Assembly (NCBI GenBank): GCA_028277395.1
Contig: JANQGJ010000071.1
Coordinates: 124,001 to 188,000, forward strand
From: Bacteroidales bacterium
GTDB lineage: Bacteria > Bacteroidota > Bacteroidia > Bacteroidales > F082
Reading direction: 5' to 3'
DNA: 64,000 bases
In this document: positions 1 through 9,391 of the stretch, piece by piece
How positions within the stretch are numbered: position 1 is the stretch's first letter
How the letters are laid out: each line of letters starts with the position of its first letter
Notes under the pieces: generated by a model
Told to the model about the DNA's origin: nothing
What the model saw: only the letters and a program-made list of their open reading frames with translations
Databases searched by the model: none
Translations under genes and position numbers: made by a program

Positions 1-2
1 TG

Positions 3-2840
3 GGTCTTGATTCTGTTGATCAGTTGATCGACCAAACAATACCTGAAGATATAAGATTAAAAAACTCACTGAATATTGAAGAGGGATTGTCTGAATATGA
101 CTACCTGAATCATATGAGAAATATGGCTAAGAAGAATAAAATCTTTAAGTCGTATATTGGAATGGGATATTATAATACAATTGTACCTCCGGTAATACAA
201 AGAAATGTATTCGAAAATCCGGGCTGGTACACATCATATACTCCCTATCAGGCTGAAATCTCACAGGGAAGACTTGAAGCTTTATTGAATTTTCAGACGA
301 TGATCTCTGACCTGACAGGATTGCCCATTGCCAACTCATCACTTCTTGATGAAGCAACTGCAGCAGCAGAAGCAATGCTGATGTTCTATAATTCCAGACC
401 CAGAGCAAGCGTTAAGAACAATGCCAACGTATTTCTTGTTTCTGAGAATATGTTTCCACAAACTATTGAAGTACTTAAAACGAGGGCCGAATCAAAAGAT
501 ATTGAGTTAAAAATACAGAACTGCAGCGAATTTGATTTCAACGATAAGGTTTTTGGTTGTATGATCCAATATCCCGATCAAAAAGGAAACATTACGGATC
601 ATAGAATAACAGTAAAAAATGCAAATGACAATAAGGTTCCGGTTGCAGTAGCAACTGATCTTATGAGTTTAACAATACTCACTCCTCCGGGAGAATGGGG
701 TGCAGATGTTGTTTTCGGAACCTCTCAAAGATTTGGTGTGCCAATGGGATTTGGGGGACCTCATGCTGCATTTTTTGCCACAGTTGAGTCATACAAGCGT
801 AATATACCCGGTAGGATAATCGGAATCTCAAGGGACAGGAATGGTGATGAAGCTTTAAGAATGGCGCTTCAAACCCGTGAACAGCATATTAAAAGAGAAA
901 GGGCAACATCAAATATTTGTACTGCCCAGGCGTTATTAGCTACCATGTCAGGGTTTTATGGTGTATATCACGGAAGTGAAGGTTTGAAAAGCATTGCTGT
1001 TAGAATTCATAAGCTTGCGTCTGCATTATCTAAATCAATTGAACGATCCGGATTTAAGCAGGAAAACCTTCATTTCTTCGATACTCTTAATATTAAACTT
1101 CCTGATAGCTTAAATATTGAAACTCTGAGGTCAATTGCTAATGATCATAAGATCAATATCAGGTATTATGATGATGGTAAGCATGTGGGTGTAAGTATTG
1201 ATGAAACCACCAATGAAAATGATATTGGTCTGTTATCTGCTGTTTTTGCAAAAGCTGCAGGATTAAAAGAATTTGAACTTGCTTTCATTGAAGGGAATTA
1301 TAAGGATTCCGAATATTTACCTGAGAATTTAATAAGAAGTTCAGATTATATGATGCATGATGCGTTTAGGAAGTATCACTCTGAAACGGATATGATGCGT
1401 TATTTGAAGAAGCTGGAAAATAAGGATATTGCATTAAACAGGTCTATGATACCTCTTGGTTCATGTACAATGAAGTTAAATGCAGTTGCTGAACTTATGC
1501 CAATTAGCTGGCCTGAGTTTGCAGATATACATCCATTTGTACCGGAGTCACAGGCAGGTGGTTATCTGGAGATAATTGCCGAGATGAATACCATATTGAG
1601 CGAAGTTACAGGATTCTCTGCGGTTTCGTTTCAGCCAAACAGTGGTGCTGCAGGAGAATATGCCGGACTTCTTGTGATAAGTGAATATCAGAAAAGCATT
1701 GATCAGGGACACAGAAATATTTGCCTGATTCCGGCATCTGCACATGGTACAAATCCGGCGAGTGCAGTTATGGCAGGATACAATGTTGTTGTTATTAAAA
1801 CGGCAGATAATGGTAATATTGATATTGAAGACCTGAAGGCTAAAGCAGAAAAGCACAGCGATGAACTGGCAGCAATTATGATCACTTATCCTTCAACACA
1901 TGGTATTTTCGAAGAAGGTATCAGAGAAGTGATAAACATAGTTCATGATAATGGCGGACAGGTTTATATGGATGGTGCAAATATGAATGCACAGGTTGGG
2001 ATAACCAACCCGGGTTTTATTGGTGCTGATGTATGTCATCTTAACCTTCATAAAACATTTGGTATTCCTCATGGTGGCGGAGGTCCGGGTGTAGGTCCAA
2101 TTGGAGTTGCTGAGCATCTGGTACCATTTTTACCTGGTCATATCATGTCTCAGATTCCTTCGGAAAGAAATAATCCGGCAGTATCTTCAGCACCAATGGG
2201 TAGTGCGCTTGTTTTGCTTATATCTTATGGTTACCTGAAACTTTTGGGAGCATCAGGATTAACTGAAGCCACAAAAATGGCAATATTAAATGCCAATTAT
2301 ATGGCTAATGAATTAAAGGATCATTATCCAATCTTATACCGCGGAAGCAATGGATTTGTAGGTCATGAAATGATACTTGATTGTAATAAGTTTAGCAAAA
2401 CTGCTGATGTAATGGTCGTTGATATTGCCAAACGACTTATGGATTATGGTTTTCATGCACCAACCGTAGCATTTCCGGTTCATGGAACATTGATGGTTGA
2501 GCCAACGGAAAGTGAGCCATTGCAGGAAATGAACTGCTTTATTGATGCAATGAAGTCCATACGTGATGAAATAGCTGAAATAGAGAATGGAAACGCTGAT
2601 AAAAAGAATAACGTTGTAGTGAACGCTCCTCACACTGCACAGATGCTTATTTCCAATAATTGGGAAATGCCATATGGACGTGAACTTGCAGCATATCCAC
2701 TTGAATGGGTAAGGGATAACAAATATTTTACTCCGGTTGCCAAGATTGATGATGCATTTGGTGACAGAAACTTATGTACCTGTTTACCAGTTGAAGAATA
2801 TGTAAGTGAAGAGCCTGTATTTGAGGCAGATAAATTATAA
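3..2840 (+). CDS. gcvP: Glycine dehydrogenase (decarboxylating), P-protein of the glycine cleavage system; 5' partial
   Basis: Decarboxylates glycine with PLP and passes the aminomethyl group to lipoylated H-protein, in the cytoplasm. The reading frame is open to the window edge (GLDSVDQLIDQTIPEDIR is the first visible stretch, typical of GcvP N-termini), so an in-frame TTG at 24 is not the start and probably 20-30 residues are missing. Both halves of the single-chain family are present. The PLP lysine is in HLNLHKTFGIPHGGGGPG (Lys codon 2052-2054), followed by the glycine-rich loop. Length fits the roughly 950-residue family. It converges on aroE, with a shared hairpin terminator between them. 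The other glycine-cleavage genes are not in the window. Confidence 0.97.
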   Translation, partial: GLDSVDQLIDQTIPEDIRLKNSLNIEEGLSEYDYLNHMRNMAKKNKIFKSYIGMGYYNTIVPPVIQRNVFENPGWYTSYTPYQAEISQGRLEALLNFQTMISDLTGLPIANSSLLDEATAAAEAMLMFYNSRPRASVKNNANVFLVSENMFPQTIEVLKTRAESKDIELKIQNCSEFDFNDKVFGCMIQYPDQKGNITDHRITVKNANDNKVPVAVATDLMSLTILTPPGEWGADVVFGTSQRFGVPMGFGGPHAAFFATVESYKRNIPGRIIGISRDRNGDEALRMALQTREQHIKRERATSNICTAQALLATMSGFYGVYHGSEGLKSIAVRIHKLASALSKSIERSGFKQENLHFFDTLNIKLPDSLNIETLRSIANDHKINIRYYDDGKHVGVSIDETTNENDIGLLSAVFAKAAGLKEFELAFIEGNYKDSEYLPENLIRSSDYMMHDAFRKYHSETDMMRYLKKLENKDIALNRSMIPLGSCTMKLNAVAELMPISWPEFADIHPFVPESQAGGYLEIIAEMNTILSEVTGFSAVSFQPNSGAAGEYAGLLVISEYQKSIDQGHRNICLIPASAHGTNPASAVMAGYNVVVIKTADNGNIDIEDLKAKAEKHSDELAAIMITYPSTHGIFEEGIREVINIVHDNGGQVYMDGANMNAQVGITNPGFIGADVCHLNLHKTFGIPHGGGGPGVGPIGVAEHLVPFLPGHIMSQIPSERNNPAVSSAPMGSALVLLISYGYLKLLGASGLTEATKMAILNANYMANELKDHYPILYRGSNGFVGHEMILDCNKFSKTADVMVVDIAKRLMDYGFHAPTVAFPVHGTLMVEPTESEPLQEMNCFIDAMKSIRDEIAEIENGNADKKNNVVVNAPHTAQMLISNNWEMPYGRELAAYPLEWVRDNKYFTPVAKIDDAFGDRNLCTCLPVEEYVSEEPVFEADKL

Positions 2841-2852
2841 CTAACTACATAT

Positions 2853-2900
2853 AAGGTTATTGATCGTTTTGTTCAAAGCATTATGATCAATAACCTTTTT
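2853..2900. terminator. Bidirectional hairpin terminator between gcvP and aroE
   Basis: A perfect 13-bp inverted repeat (AAGGTTATTGATC at 2853-2865 and its complement at 2885-2897) with a 19-nt loop is followed by a T-run on the plus strand. It lies between convergent genes and touches the aroE stop codon, so it probably ends gcvP and may also stop aroE transcripts. Confidence 0.75.
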
Positions 2901-3654
2901 ATTTCATTTTTTTCCTGTTCCATATAGCCCAGGACTCATTAGCCTGGATTTCAAGCATTTTTTTTCCATTTACACAGGTAGCTCCCTGCTCTTTACCTCT
3001 TTTCAGGAATATGGTTTCTTCAGGATTATAGATAAGATCATATAATATGTGATCTTCAGAAATATATTCGTAGGGAATTTTTGGAAATGTTTGGTCGTTT
3101 GGGAACATTCCTGCCGGAGTAGTGTTGATTATTAGTAGGTTACTTTTAATATCATCTTTATTAATCCAGTTATAGTGCGAATGTAGTATTTTGGAAGGAT
3201 TTCTTGAGATAAAGCAAAAAAGAATACCAGTTTTACGCAATACATAAGCAACAGAATTGGCACTTCCACCGGTACCTAGTATCAGTGCACGTATATCACC
3301 ACGACCTTTGATCAAAGGTTTTAGTGTTTTTTCGAATCCTATAACATCAGTATTATAACCTTTGAGATGTTTTTTTCCTTTTATGCTGTCTATTCTTATA
3401 GTATTCACAGAGCCGGTAATACCAGCTACCTCGTCAATAGAATCAACTATTTGTCCAACAGATCGTTTATATGGTATGGTTACATTTAAACCCTTGATCT
3501 CGTTTTTATTGATAATTCCGGAAAGTTCGTCTGTATTTGATATTTCGAAAAGTCTGTAATCAGCATCAACTCCTAATTCCTTAAATTTCTTCCTGAAAAA
3601 CTCAGGTGAAAAAGAGTGGGAAAGATTTTCGCCTATCAGACCATAAATATCCAT
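2899..3654 (-). CDS. aroE: Shikimate dehydrogenase
   Basis: Reduces 3-dehydroshikimate to shikimate with NADPH in aromatic amino-acid synthesis. At 251 residues it is slightly shorter than many AroE proteins. The substrate-binding SHSFSP motif is at residues 12-17, the catalytic lysine is K63 in NVTIPYK, and the partner aspartate is D103 in GYNTD. The nucleotide-binding loop is LGTGGSAN. The start lies 4 bp after the stop of the DUF368 gene, so the two are very likely co-transcribed. Confidence 0.95.
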   Translation of the reverse strand: MDIYGLIGENLSHSFSPEFFRKKFKELGVDADYRLFEISNTDELSGIINKNEIKGLNVTIPYKRSVGQIVDSIDEVAGITGSVNTIRIDSIKGKKHLKGYNTDVIGFEKTLKPLIKGRGDIRALILGTGGSANSVAYVLRKTGILFCFISRNPSKILHSHYNWINKDDIKSNLLIINTTPAGMFPNDQTFPKIPYEYISEDHILYDLIYNPEETIFLKRGKEQGATCVNGKKMLEIQANESWAIWNRKKMK

Positions 3655-3658
3655 AAAA

Positions 3659-4567
3659 CTATTTTGGTTTCTTTTCTATATTTTGAGCACTTCTTTCCAT
3701 TATCCAGATACTGACAATACCAATTAAAATAATTGTAACGGCAATTACAAACTCTGTATCCATTGATGGAAGAAAGTATTCATAACCAATAACTTTAAGC
3801 TTTTCCCCAAATAATTTTTCAATTGGGGTTTTCCATGGCCAGATAATTCCCAGTGAACCAAGTATAAATCCTGTAAGTACAGCTATAGTCTGATCTTTAT
3901 ATCGCTTAAAAACCCATGAGAGAATATGTGAAAAAGCAACTAATCCACCAGCTGCACCAACGAGAACTGGTATGATTATACCAATATCCCTGTTGTTTAT
4001 GGCATCTATTGCAACAAGCTGGTAATTTCCCATGAGTATTAGTACAAAAGAGCCGGATAATCCTGGTAGAATCATCGAACATACAGCAACTACTCCGCAA
4101 ATTATCAGGTAGAAGAAGTTGTTATTTTCGCTGGCAGGTGTTAAGAAAGTAAACAAAACTGCCAGGGTTGTTCCAATTGCAAAGCTTATGACTACACTAA
4201 TTTTCCATTTTTCAATGGTGTTTCCAACAAAATATACCGAAGCTAGTATTAAACCGAAAAAGAACGACCAGATATAAACCGGGTACTGGCTGAACAAAAA
4301 GTCGAAGATCTTAGCCAGCAGTACAATTGCTACAATCACTCCTGCAAACAGTGTGACAAGGAAGTAGAGATCTGTTTTGATAGCAAACTCCCTGAACTTT
4401 CCTTTTATTAAAAGTGATAATGAACTAATTCCAAATGACTTAATTGAATTAATTAACCTTTCAAAGATCCCTGTGATTAATGCAATTGTCCCTCCTGAAA
4501 CTCCTGGGATGATATTTGCAAGGCCAACCGCCATACCTTTCAGGAAATAAGCAATGTACTCTTTCAT
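3659..4567 (-). CDS. DUF368 membrane protein, predicted polyprenyl-phosphate transporter (PopT family)
   Basis: This 302-residue polytopic membrane protein has about eight hydrophobic segments. Two related motifs, NIIPGVSGGT near the N-terminus and MILPGLSGS in the middle, are the duplicated signature of DUF368. Members of the family have been shown to recycle undecaprenyl phosphate across the cytoplasmic membrane for envelope synthesis; assignment of that role here is by family only. It is the first gene of a two-gene unit with aroE (4-bp gap), with a candidate promoter at 4683-4711. Confidence 0.85.
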   Translation of the reverse strand: MKEYIAYFLKGMAVGLANIIPGVSGGTIALITGIFERLINSIKSFGISSLSLLIKGKFREFAIKTDLYFLVTLFAGVIVAIVLLAKIFDFLFSQYPVYIWSFFFGLILASVYFVGNTIEKWKISVVISFAIGTTLAVLFTFLTPASENNNFFYLIICGVVAVCSMILPGLSGSFVLILMGNYQLVAIDAINNRDIGIIIPVLVGAAGGLVAFSHILSWVFKRYKDQTIAVLTGFILGSLGIIWPWKTPIEKLFGEKLKVIGYEYFLPSMDTEFVIAVTIILIGIVSIWIMERSAQNIEKKPK

Positions 4568-4894
4568 TAGTGGTTAATTAATAATTTTTAAAACTACTTA
4601 AATTTTATAACATGGTTAAACTGGTGTAAAGTATTGTTAGTTAGCTCTTTATTTAAGGGCATGCTAAATTTTTTACGAATGCCAAATATAAATCTTTTTT
4701 ATTAAGAGCAATATTTACAAATTATTAAATGATTTGATAGTTGGTGTTGTATTTAAACAAGATGATTGCCAGATGTTTATGTAGCAAGATAATAATTTTC
4801 TTCTTCCCTTTAACTATGCTGAACAGAGATTTCAGAAAGATGATATAAATCATGTATAATGATCACTGCTCAACCATAAATGGATTTTGAACAG
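4568..4894. other. Intergenic region without a gene
   Basis: This 327-bp AT-rich stretch lies between the DUF368 gene and the small membrane ORFs. I see only the candidate promoter at 4683-4711 and no convincing coding sequence or RNA gene. Confidence 0.5.
4683..4711 (-). promoter_or_regulatory. Candidate Bacteroidota promoter for DUF368-aroE
   Basis: Read on the minus strand: TTG (4711-4709), an 18-bp spacer, and TATATTTG (4690-4683), a full match to the TAnnTTTG -7 consensus. It implies a leader of about 110 nt. Confidence 0.5.
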
Positions 4895-5230
4895 CTAATT
4901 CTGAATAACATTGATTGAATTATTCTCTGATTTGATCACAAATACATGAGTTACATAAATTAAAATTGTAAAAAGTGGAAGTACTATTAGAGCAGCAGAT
5001 ATTATCCAGAAATAATATGATGCAAGATCGTTTCCCGTAAAACCTGAATTGTTTTCGAACATAAACCTCAGGTTTCCTGATAGCAAATAACCAATAATTC
5101 CCCATGAGGCAGTCAAAATAAGATAAATTAATGATATGACCTTATAGACCCTGACAACCTTCGGTGGTAATCCTCCCGTGAACACTATTGTAAGATATAC
5201 TGTACATGATAATGTGTTAAACCAATCCAT
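4895..5230 (-). CDS. Small hypothetical membrane protein, possibly the 3' part of a frameshifted gene
   Basis: I do not recognise this 111-residue ORF. It has about three hydrophobic segments, near residues 5-20, 30-51 and 70-95, joined by short polar loops (GGLPPKVVR; an Asn/Gly-rich stretch in the middle). Its ATG lies inside the preceding ORF (46-bp overlap in another frame), and the first hydrophobic segment looks like the continuation of the interrupted WIGLT segment of that ORF. It could be a separate translationally coupled gene, or one four-helix protein split by a frameshift. It lies downstream of the beta-mannosidase gene. Confidence 0.45.
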   Translation of the reverse strand: MDWFNTLSCTVYLTIVFTGGLPPKVVRVYKVISLIYLILTASWGIIGYLLSGNLRFMFENNSGFTGNDLASYYFWIISAALIVLPLFTILIYVTHVFVIKSENNSINVIQN

Positions 5231-5367
5231 GAAATTACATTACCCCAGGGTAATTCCAACCCTGACGATATTGGTTTTTCCAGAATTTGATTTCCTGTAA
5301 CCAGCAGGTAGCTACATATTAAAGCAGTAATTAAAGAAATTACAATCTTAATAAGCTTTAATTTCAT
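5185..5367 (-). CDS. Small hypothetical membrane protein, possibly the 5' part of a frameshifted gene
   Basis: This is a 60-residue ORF starting at the ATG at 5367 (MKLKLIKIVISL). It has one clear transmembrane helix at residues 5-23, then a LELPWGNVISWIGL segment that begins a second hydrophobic stretch and breaks off. The start overlaps the end of the beta-mannosidase gene by 20 bp, which suggests translational coupling. The next ORF continues the hydrophobic pattern in another frame. Function is unknown. Confidence 0.4.
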   Translation of the reverse strand: MKLKLIKIVISLITALICSYLLVTGNQILEKPISSGLELPWGNVISWIGLTHYHVQYILQ

Positions 5368-7957
5368 AGCTGTCTGCAAGTGTTGTTATAATGAAATCTT
5401 CGGTCCTGAAACTTTCATCATGAAGACCGGTAGTATAAAAAATTATCTTTTTTGAAGAATTTGGAAGCAAGTCAAAATAATTATCCGAGAAATGGCCTTC
5501 ATATTTAGGGTTTTGCAGATAAATATTCTTTGCAAGTACATCTGTAGAAACTATCAGTGAATATACTCCATCTTCAACCCTGTTGATTTTCAAATCTACA
5601 TTAGGTTGTGGAAGAACCAGATCTTTAGGTTTACCAAAATAGAATATATCCTGGTCTGTTAAAATTGAATCAGAACTTTCAAATCCGGAAAGGATTAATA
5701 ATTCATTCAGATTAAAATTATCTTTTATTGTTTCAATATCTTTTTCAAAGTAAATTTTACTGCTATTGCTATCGATAACTACTTTTACAGAATTACTATC
5801 AATAATATTTCCATCGAAATCCATCAACTTAACTTTTAGAAAACCAGGAGTGTTCTCTAACTCATCAGATATAACGTATACACTAAAAATATTATCAACA
5901 AGCTGAGATGAAATAATAATTTGTTTAAATGCATCTCTCACTGCATAGTGTAGTGCCTTCCAGTTGCCATAATAATCTATTCCCGACCATGAAGCTACGG
6001 GCCAGCAATCATTTAACTGCCAGTAAAGTGATCCCATACAGTAGGGCATATGTCTTCTGTGTGCTTCGATACCTATGTTTATTCCACGTGCCTGAAGTAA
6101 TTGTCCTACATAGAGAAACATCTCAAAGTTTTTTGGTTTTTTATAATCCCGCAGCAGGTATTCTTCAATGGTAACATTCCCAATGCTGGATCTTTGGTGT
6201 GACCTCATTACTGCTGAATTTATGTCCCAATCTTCCTCAATGGTATATTTCCTGACTGAATTGAATTCAGGAAATGACTGAAATCCGAACTCCGACATAA
6301 ACCTGGGTATTTCCTCCTCATATTTTTCAAATGGTTCTTTAGCCCACCATACTCCCCAATAATGGTTGTCACCGGATTTTCCATTTTCAAGTTTACCAAT
6401 GCCTGAACTCGGTGATGATGACCAATAGCTTCTCGAAGGATCGTATTTATTTACAATGTTGGGTAACAGATCATGAAATACCGTATCATATGCCTGCCAT
6501 ATTGTGTCGACGATCGCATCGCCCTGATTCTTTTGTACATTTTCTTTCCATCCCCACCTGTTCCATGCAGAAAGTATCTCATTATCACCACACCAAAGGG
6601 CAATACATGGATGATTTCTTAATCGGCGAACGTTTTGAATTGCCTCCTTTTCCACATTCTCAAGAAATTCTTTATTACCGGGATACATGGCACAGGCAAA
6701 CATAAAGTCTTGCCAAACAAGAATTCCTACCTCATCACAAAGGTCATAAAAAATATCTTTTTCATAGATTCCTCCTCCCCATACCCTTAACATATTATAA
6801 TTGGCATCAACAGCTGATTTAATTGTATTGATATAATCTTCATCAGATACCCTGTTCAGGAAAACATCCTGTGGAATGTAATTAGCACCTTTCATAAAAA
6901 CAGGGTGCCCGTTTAGTTTGAAATAGAAACTACTACCTACACTGTCAGGTTTCTGAATAAGCTCAAGGGTCCTTAAACCTATTGTTACAGGATACTTTGA
7001 AATCATTCTGAAATCATCTTTGATCTGAATCTCAAAATCGTATAAGCGTTGATCTCCAAGCCCGTTTGTCCACCATAGTTCAGGGTATAAAATTTCAAGG
7101 GGAAATGAAAATTTGTTCTTACCTTTTGTTAGACTAAACTCTCTTGCATCACCAACTTCATTGTCAATGAGTGTTACAAGCGAGATGTTGTTGTCTGCTA
7201 AAGCATCTATCTCAACTTCAATTGTTAAATCAGCTTTTTTGGTGGTTATTTGTTCCTGAATTATGTTAACGTCAATAATGTTTGCTGTGTTCCATGCTGC
7301 AATTTCCACATCCTGCCAAATACCACTGGTTACAAGTCGCGGACCCCAGTCCCAGCCAAAATGATATCCCGGTTTGCGGCTAAATACACAAACTTTCTTA
7401 TCTCCAAGTCCACCACGTTCCGACTGATCGTTTTCGGCACCGGGGAGATTATATCCCAATAATTCCCGCTTTTCTAGTCCGGTTGTTATTGGTGATCTGA
7501 ATACTACCCTGAGATTGTTAGTTCCCTGATTAAGGTGCTGCTTACATGGTATTCTCCAGCTAACAAACATATTATCTGCTTCAAGAACAATATTATCATT
7601 TAAGTAAACAGTTGCGTATGTATCAAGACCTTTAAAGTTAAGTTCAATGACATCTTTGGCATAGGTCTCTTCATCAATATTAAAGGTAGTTCTATATTCC
7701 CAATCCAATTTATCAATCCATTGAACATTGAGTTCATTAAGACGATAGAAAGGGTCGTCAATTATTCCATTTGACATTAGATCTGTATGAACACTCCCCG
7801 GAACTTCAGCTGTTAACCAAACACTGTCATCAACTGATTTGAATTCCCAGTTGTTATGAATCTTAAATGAAACCAACTGAGATTCGTTGTTTTGACATGA
7901 TACAAGAGCAAAAGTTACAATTACTATATAAAATAAGACATCGATATATTTTCGCAT
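5348..7957 (-). CDS. Beta-mannosidase, glycoside hydrolase family 2, lipoprotein
   Basis: Predicted to remove terminal beta-D-mannose from the non-reducing end of mannans or N-glycan cores. The ATG at 7957 gives a signal peptide ending in a lipobox (FALVSC, Cys21), so the enzyme is probably lipid-anchored in the periplasm or on the outer membrane. An N-terminal galactose-binding-like jelly-roll and Ig-like domain precede the TIM barrel. The acid/base Glu is E460 in LWCGDNE and the nucleophile is E556 in FMSEFGFQ, both typical of GH2 beta-mannosidases. An in-frame TTG at 7969 is a less likely start. No SusC/SusD pair is nearby, so this is not a polysaccharide utilisation locus. Confidence 0.92.
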   Translation of the reverse strand: MRKYIDVLFYIVIVTFALVSCQNNESQLVSFKIHNNWEFKSVDDSVWLTAEVPGSVHTDLMSNGIIDDPFYRLNELNVQWIDKLDWEYRTTFNIDEETYAKDVIELNFKGLDTYATVYLNDNIVLEADNMFVSWRIPCKQHLNQGTNNLRVVFRSPITTGLEKRELLGYNLPGAENDQSERGGLGDKKVCVFSRKPGYHFGWDWGPRLVTSGIWQDVEIAAWNTANIIDVNIIQEQITTKKADLTIEVEIDALADNNISLVTLIDNEVGDAREFSLTKGKNKFSFPLEILYPELWWTNGLGDQRLYDFEIQIKDDFRMISKYPVTIGLRTLELIQKPDSVGSSFYFKLNGHPVFMKGANYIPQDVFLNRVSDEDYINTIKSAVDANYNMLRVWGGGIYEKDIFYDLCDEVGILVWQDFMFACAMYPGNKEFLENVEKEAIQNVRRLRNHPCIALWCGDNEILSAWNRWGWKENVQKNQGDAIVDTIWQAYDTVFHDLLPNIVNKYDPSRSYWSSSPSSGIGKLENGKSGDNHYWGVWWAKEPFEKYEEEIPRFMSEFGFQSFPEFNSVRKYTIEEDWDINSAVMRSHQRSSIGNVTIEEYLLRDYKKPKNFEMFLYVGQLLQARGINIGIEAHRRHMPYCMGSLYWQLNDCWPVASWSGIDYYGNWKALHYAVRDAFKQIIISSQLVDNIFSVYVISDELENTPGFLKVKLMDFDGNIIDSNSVKVVIDSNSSKIYFEKDIETIKDNFNLNELLILSGFESSDSILTDQDIFYFGKPKDLVLPQPNVDLKINRVEDGVYSLIVSTDVLAKNIYLQNPKYEGHFSDNYFDLLPNSSKKIIFYTTGLHDESFRTEDFIITTLADSYEIKAY

Positions 7958-8069
7958 TGTTACAAACAATAGTTAATTTTTTTCTCTGTTTATTGACTGC
8001 GATAAAAGTAATCAATAGTTTTTAAGAACAAGTCTAAATTAAGTATTTACCCCAAAATATCGGATGTTA

Positions 8070-8103
8070 TTGTTAAGCGATTAACAGCTAAGTTCTATAT
8101 TTG
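8070..8103 (+). promoter_or_regulatory. Candidate promoter for the porin-like gene
   Basis: TTG (8070-8072), a 23-bp spacer and TATATTTG (8096-8103) match the Bacteroidota housekeeping pattern about 35 bp before the ATG at 8138. Confidence 0.5.
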
Positions 8104-8137
8104 TGTTAGGAATTATTTAAAACCAAAATTTAATAAA

Positions 8138-9391
8138 ATGAAGAGAAACCTATTAATGGTAATTTGCTTGTTTATTGCATTTGCTCTACAAGCCCAGACA
8201 TCAGAAGATAAGACCAACAAAATTAAAATGAAGTTTTCAGGGTTTGTAAAAACAGATTATTTCTGGGATACACGTCAAACAGTATCAGCCCGCGAAGGAC
8301 ATTTTTTATTGTTTCCTGCACCTGAGAATTTAGATCCTGATGGAGAAGATATAAATGCCAAATCAAACTTTAATTTCCTTTCAATCCAGAGTCGGGTAAG
8401 GATGAATGTTACGGGAGCCAGGGCACTCAATGCAGATGTTACCGGTAAACTTGAAGCTGACTTCTTTGGTCAGTTAAATCCCAACATAAACCTTCTTAGA
8501 TTAAGACTCGCCTATGTTAATCTTGATTGGGGAAAAACCGAGTTAAGGTTTGGACAGGATTGGGTTCCCATGTTCATCACCGATTGTTTTCCCGGAACAG
8601 TTTCATTTAATACAGGAGCACCATTTCAGCCATTTGCCAGAAATCCGCAGGTAAAAATAACTCAGAAATTCGGGTATTTTAAACTGATCGGAGCTCTGTT
8701 ATCTCAAAGAGACTATGCCAGCCGAGGTGCATCTGGCCCATCCGGAACTTATATTCGTAATTCTGCAACTCCTGAATTTAGTCTTCAGCTACACTATAAG
8801 AAAGTTAATAAGGATGCCGGAACAGCACTTATAACTGGTATTGGTGCAAGTTACAAAACAATTACACCACAGATAGAAACCGGAACAGGTTATAAAACAG
8901 ATGAAACAGTAGGAGGGATGAATGGAATTGCATTTCTTAAATATAAAGCAAAGAAGTTTACCTTTAAAGCTGAAGGAATTTATGGTGAGAATATTACAGA
9001 TGTGCTCAGTATAGGTGGATTTCTTGTAAGTGATTCTGTTGACGTGATCAAAGGTTATGTTGAATATTCTCCGATAAAAACAATGTCGTTCTGGACAGAT
9101 ATTCATACAAACGGAAAGAAATTACAGGTCGGACTTTTTGCTGCTTATACCCAAAACATGGGAGCCAAAGATGATATGGCGGGACCTGTTTACGGACTCG
9201 GAACCAATATTGCTGACATGTATCGTGTTTCTCCGAGGGTAATTTATAATGCCGGAAAAGTTCGATTTGCTTTGGAATTTGAATACACTGTAGCTAACTA
9301 TGGTGCTACACGCGATGCAAAAGGTGTTCCAACTGACCTTACTGAAGTAAGTAACCTGAGATCATTGTTTGCAGTGTATTATTTCTTTTAG
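8138..9391 (+). CDS. Outer-membrane beta-barrel protein, porin-like
   Basis: 417 residues with a clear signal peptide (cleavage expected after FALQAQ). The mature chain is built of alternating amphipathic strands with aromatic girdles (FSGFVKTDYFWDT, AYVNLDWGKTELRFGQDW) and ends in a C-terminal FAVYYFF strand, as expected for an outer-membrane barrel. It resembles the DcaP-like/porin group in the GKTELRFGQDW region, but I cannot name a substrate. It is monocistronic, with its own candidate promoter and a strong 13-bp hairpin 30 bp past the stop. Confidence 0.75.
   Translation: MKRNLLMVICLFIAFALQAQTSEDKTNKIKMKFSGFVKTDYFWDTRQTVSAREGHFLLFPAPENLDPDGEDINAKSNFNFLSIQSRVRMNVTGARALNADVTGKLEADFFGQLNPNINLLRLRLAYVNLDWGKTELRFGQDWVPMFITDCFPGTVSFNTGAPFQPFARNPQVKITQKFGYFKLIGALLSQRDYASRGASGPSGTYIRNSATPEFSLQLHYKKVNKDAGTALITGIGASYKTITPQIETGTGYKTDETVGGMNGIAFLKYKAKKFTFKAEGIYGENITDVLSIGGFLVSDSVDVIKGYVEYSPIKTMSFWTDIHTNGKKLQVGLFAAYTQNMGAKDDMAGPVYGLGTNIADMYRVSPRVIYNAGKVRFALEFEYTVANYGATRDAKGVPTDLTEVSNLRSLFAVYYFF

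Noticed and set aside
1548-2117. Minus-strand ORFs of 60-100 codons inside gcvP
   Set aside because: They lie fully opposite a strongly conserved gene, lack family features, and are rich in unlikely residues; the same holds for antisense ORFs inside coxA, ccoNO, acn and the secreted-protein genes.
4895-8103. A polysaccharide utilisation locus around the beta-mannosidase
   Set aside because: No SusC/SusD pair, other glycoside hydrolases or hybrid two-component regulator adjoin it.
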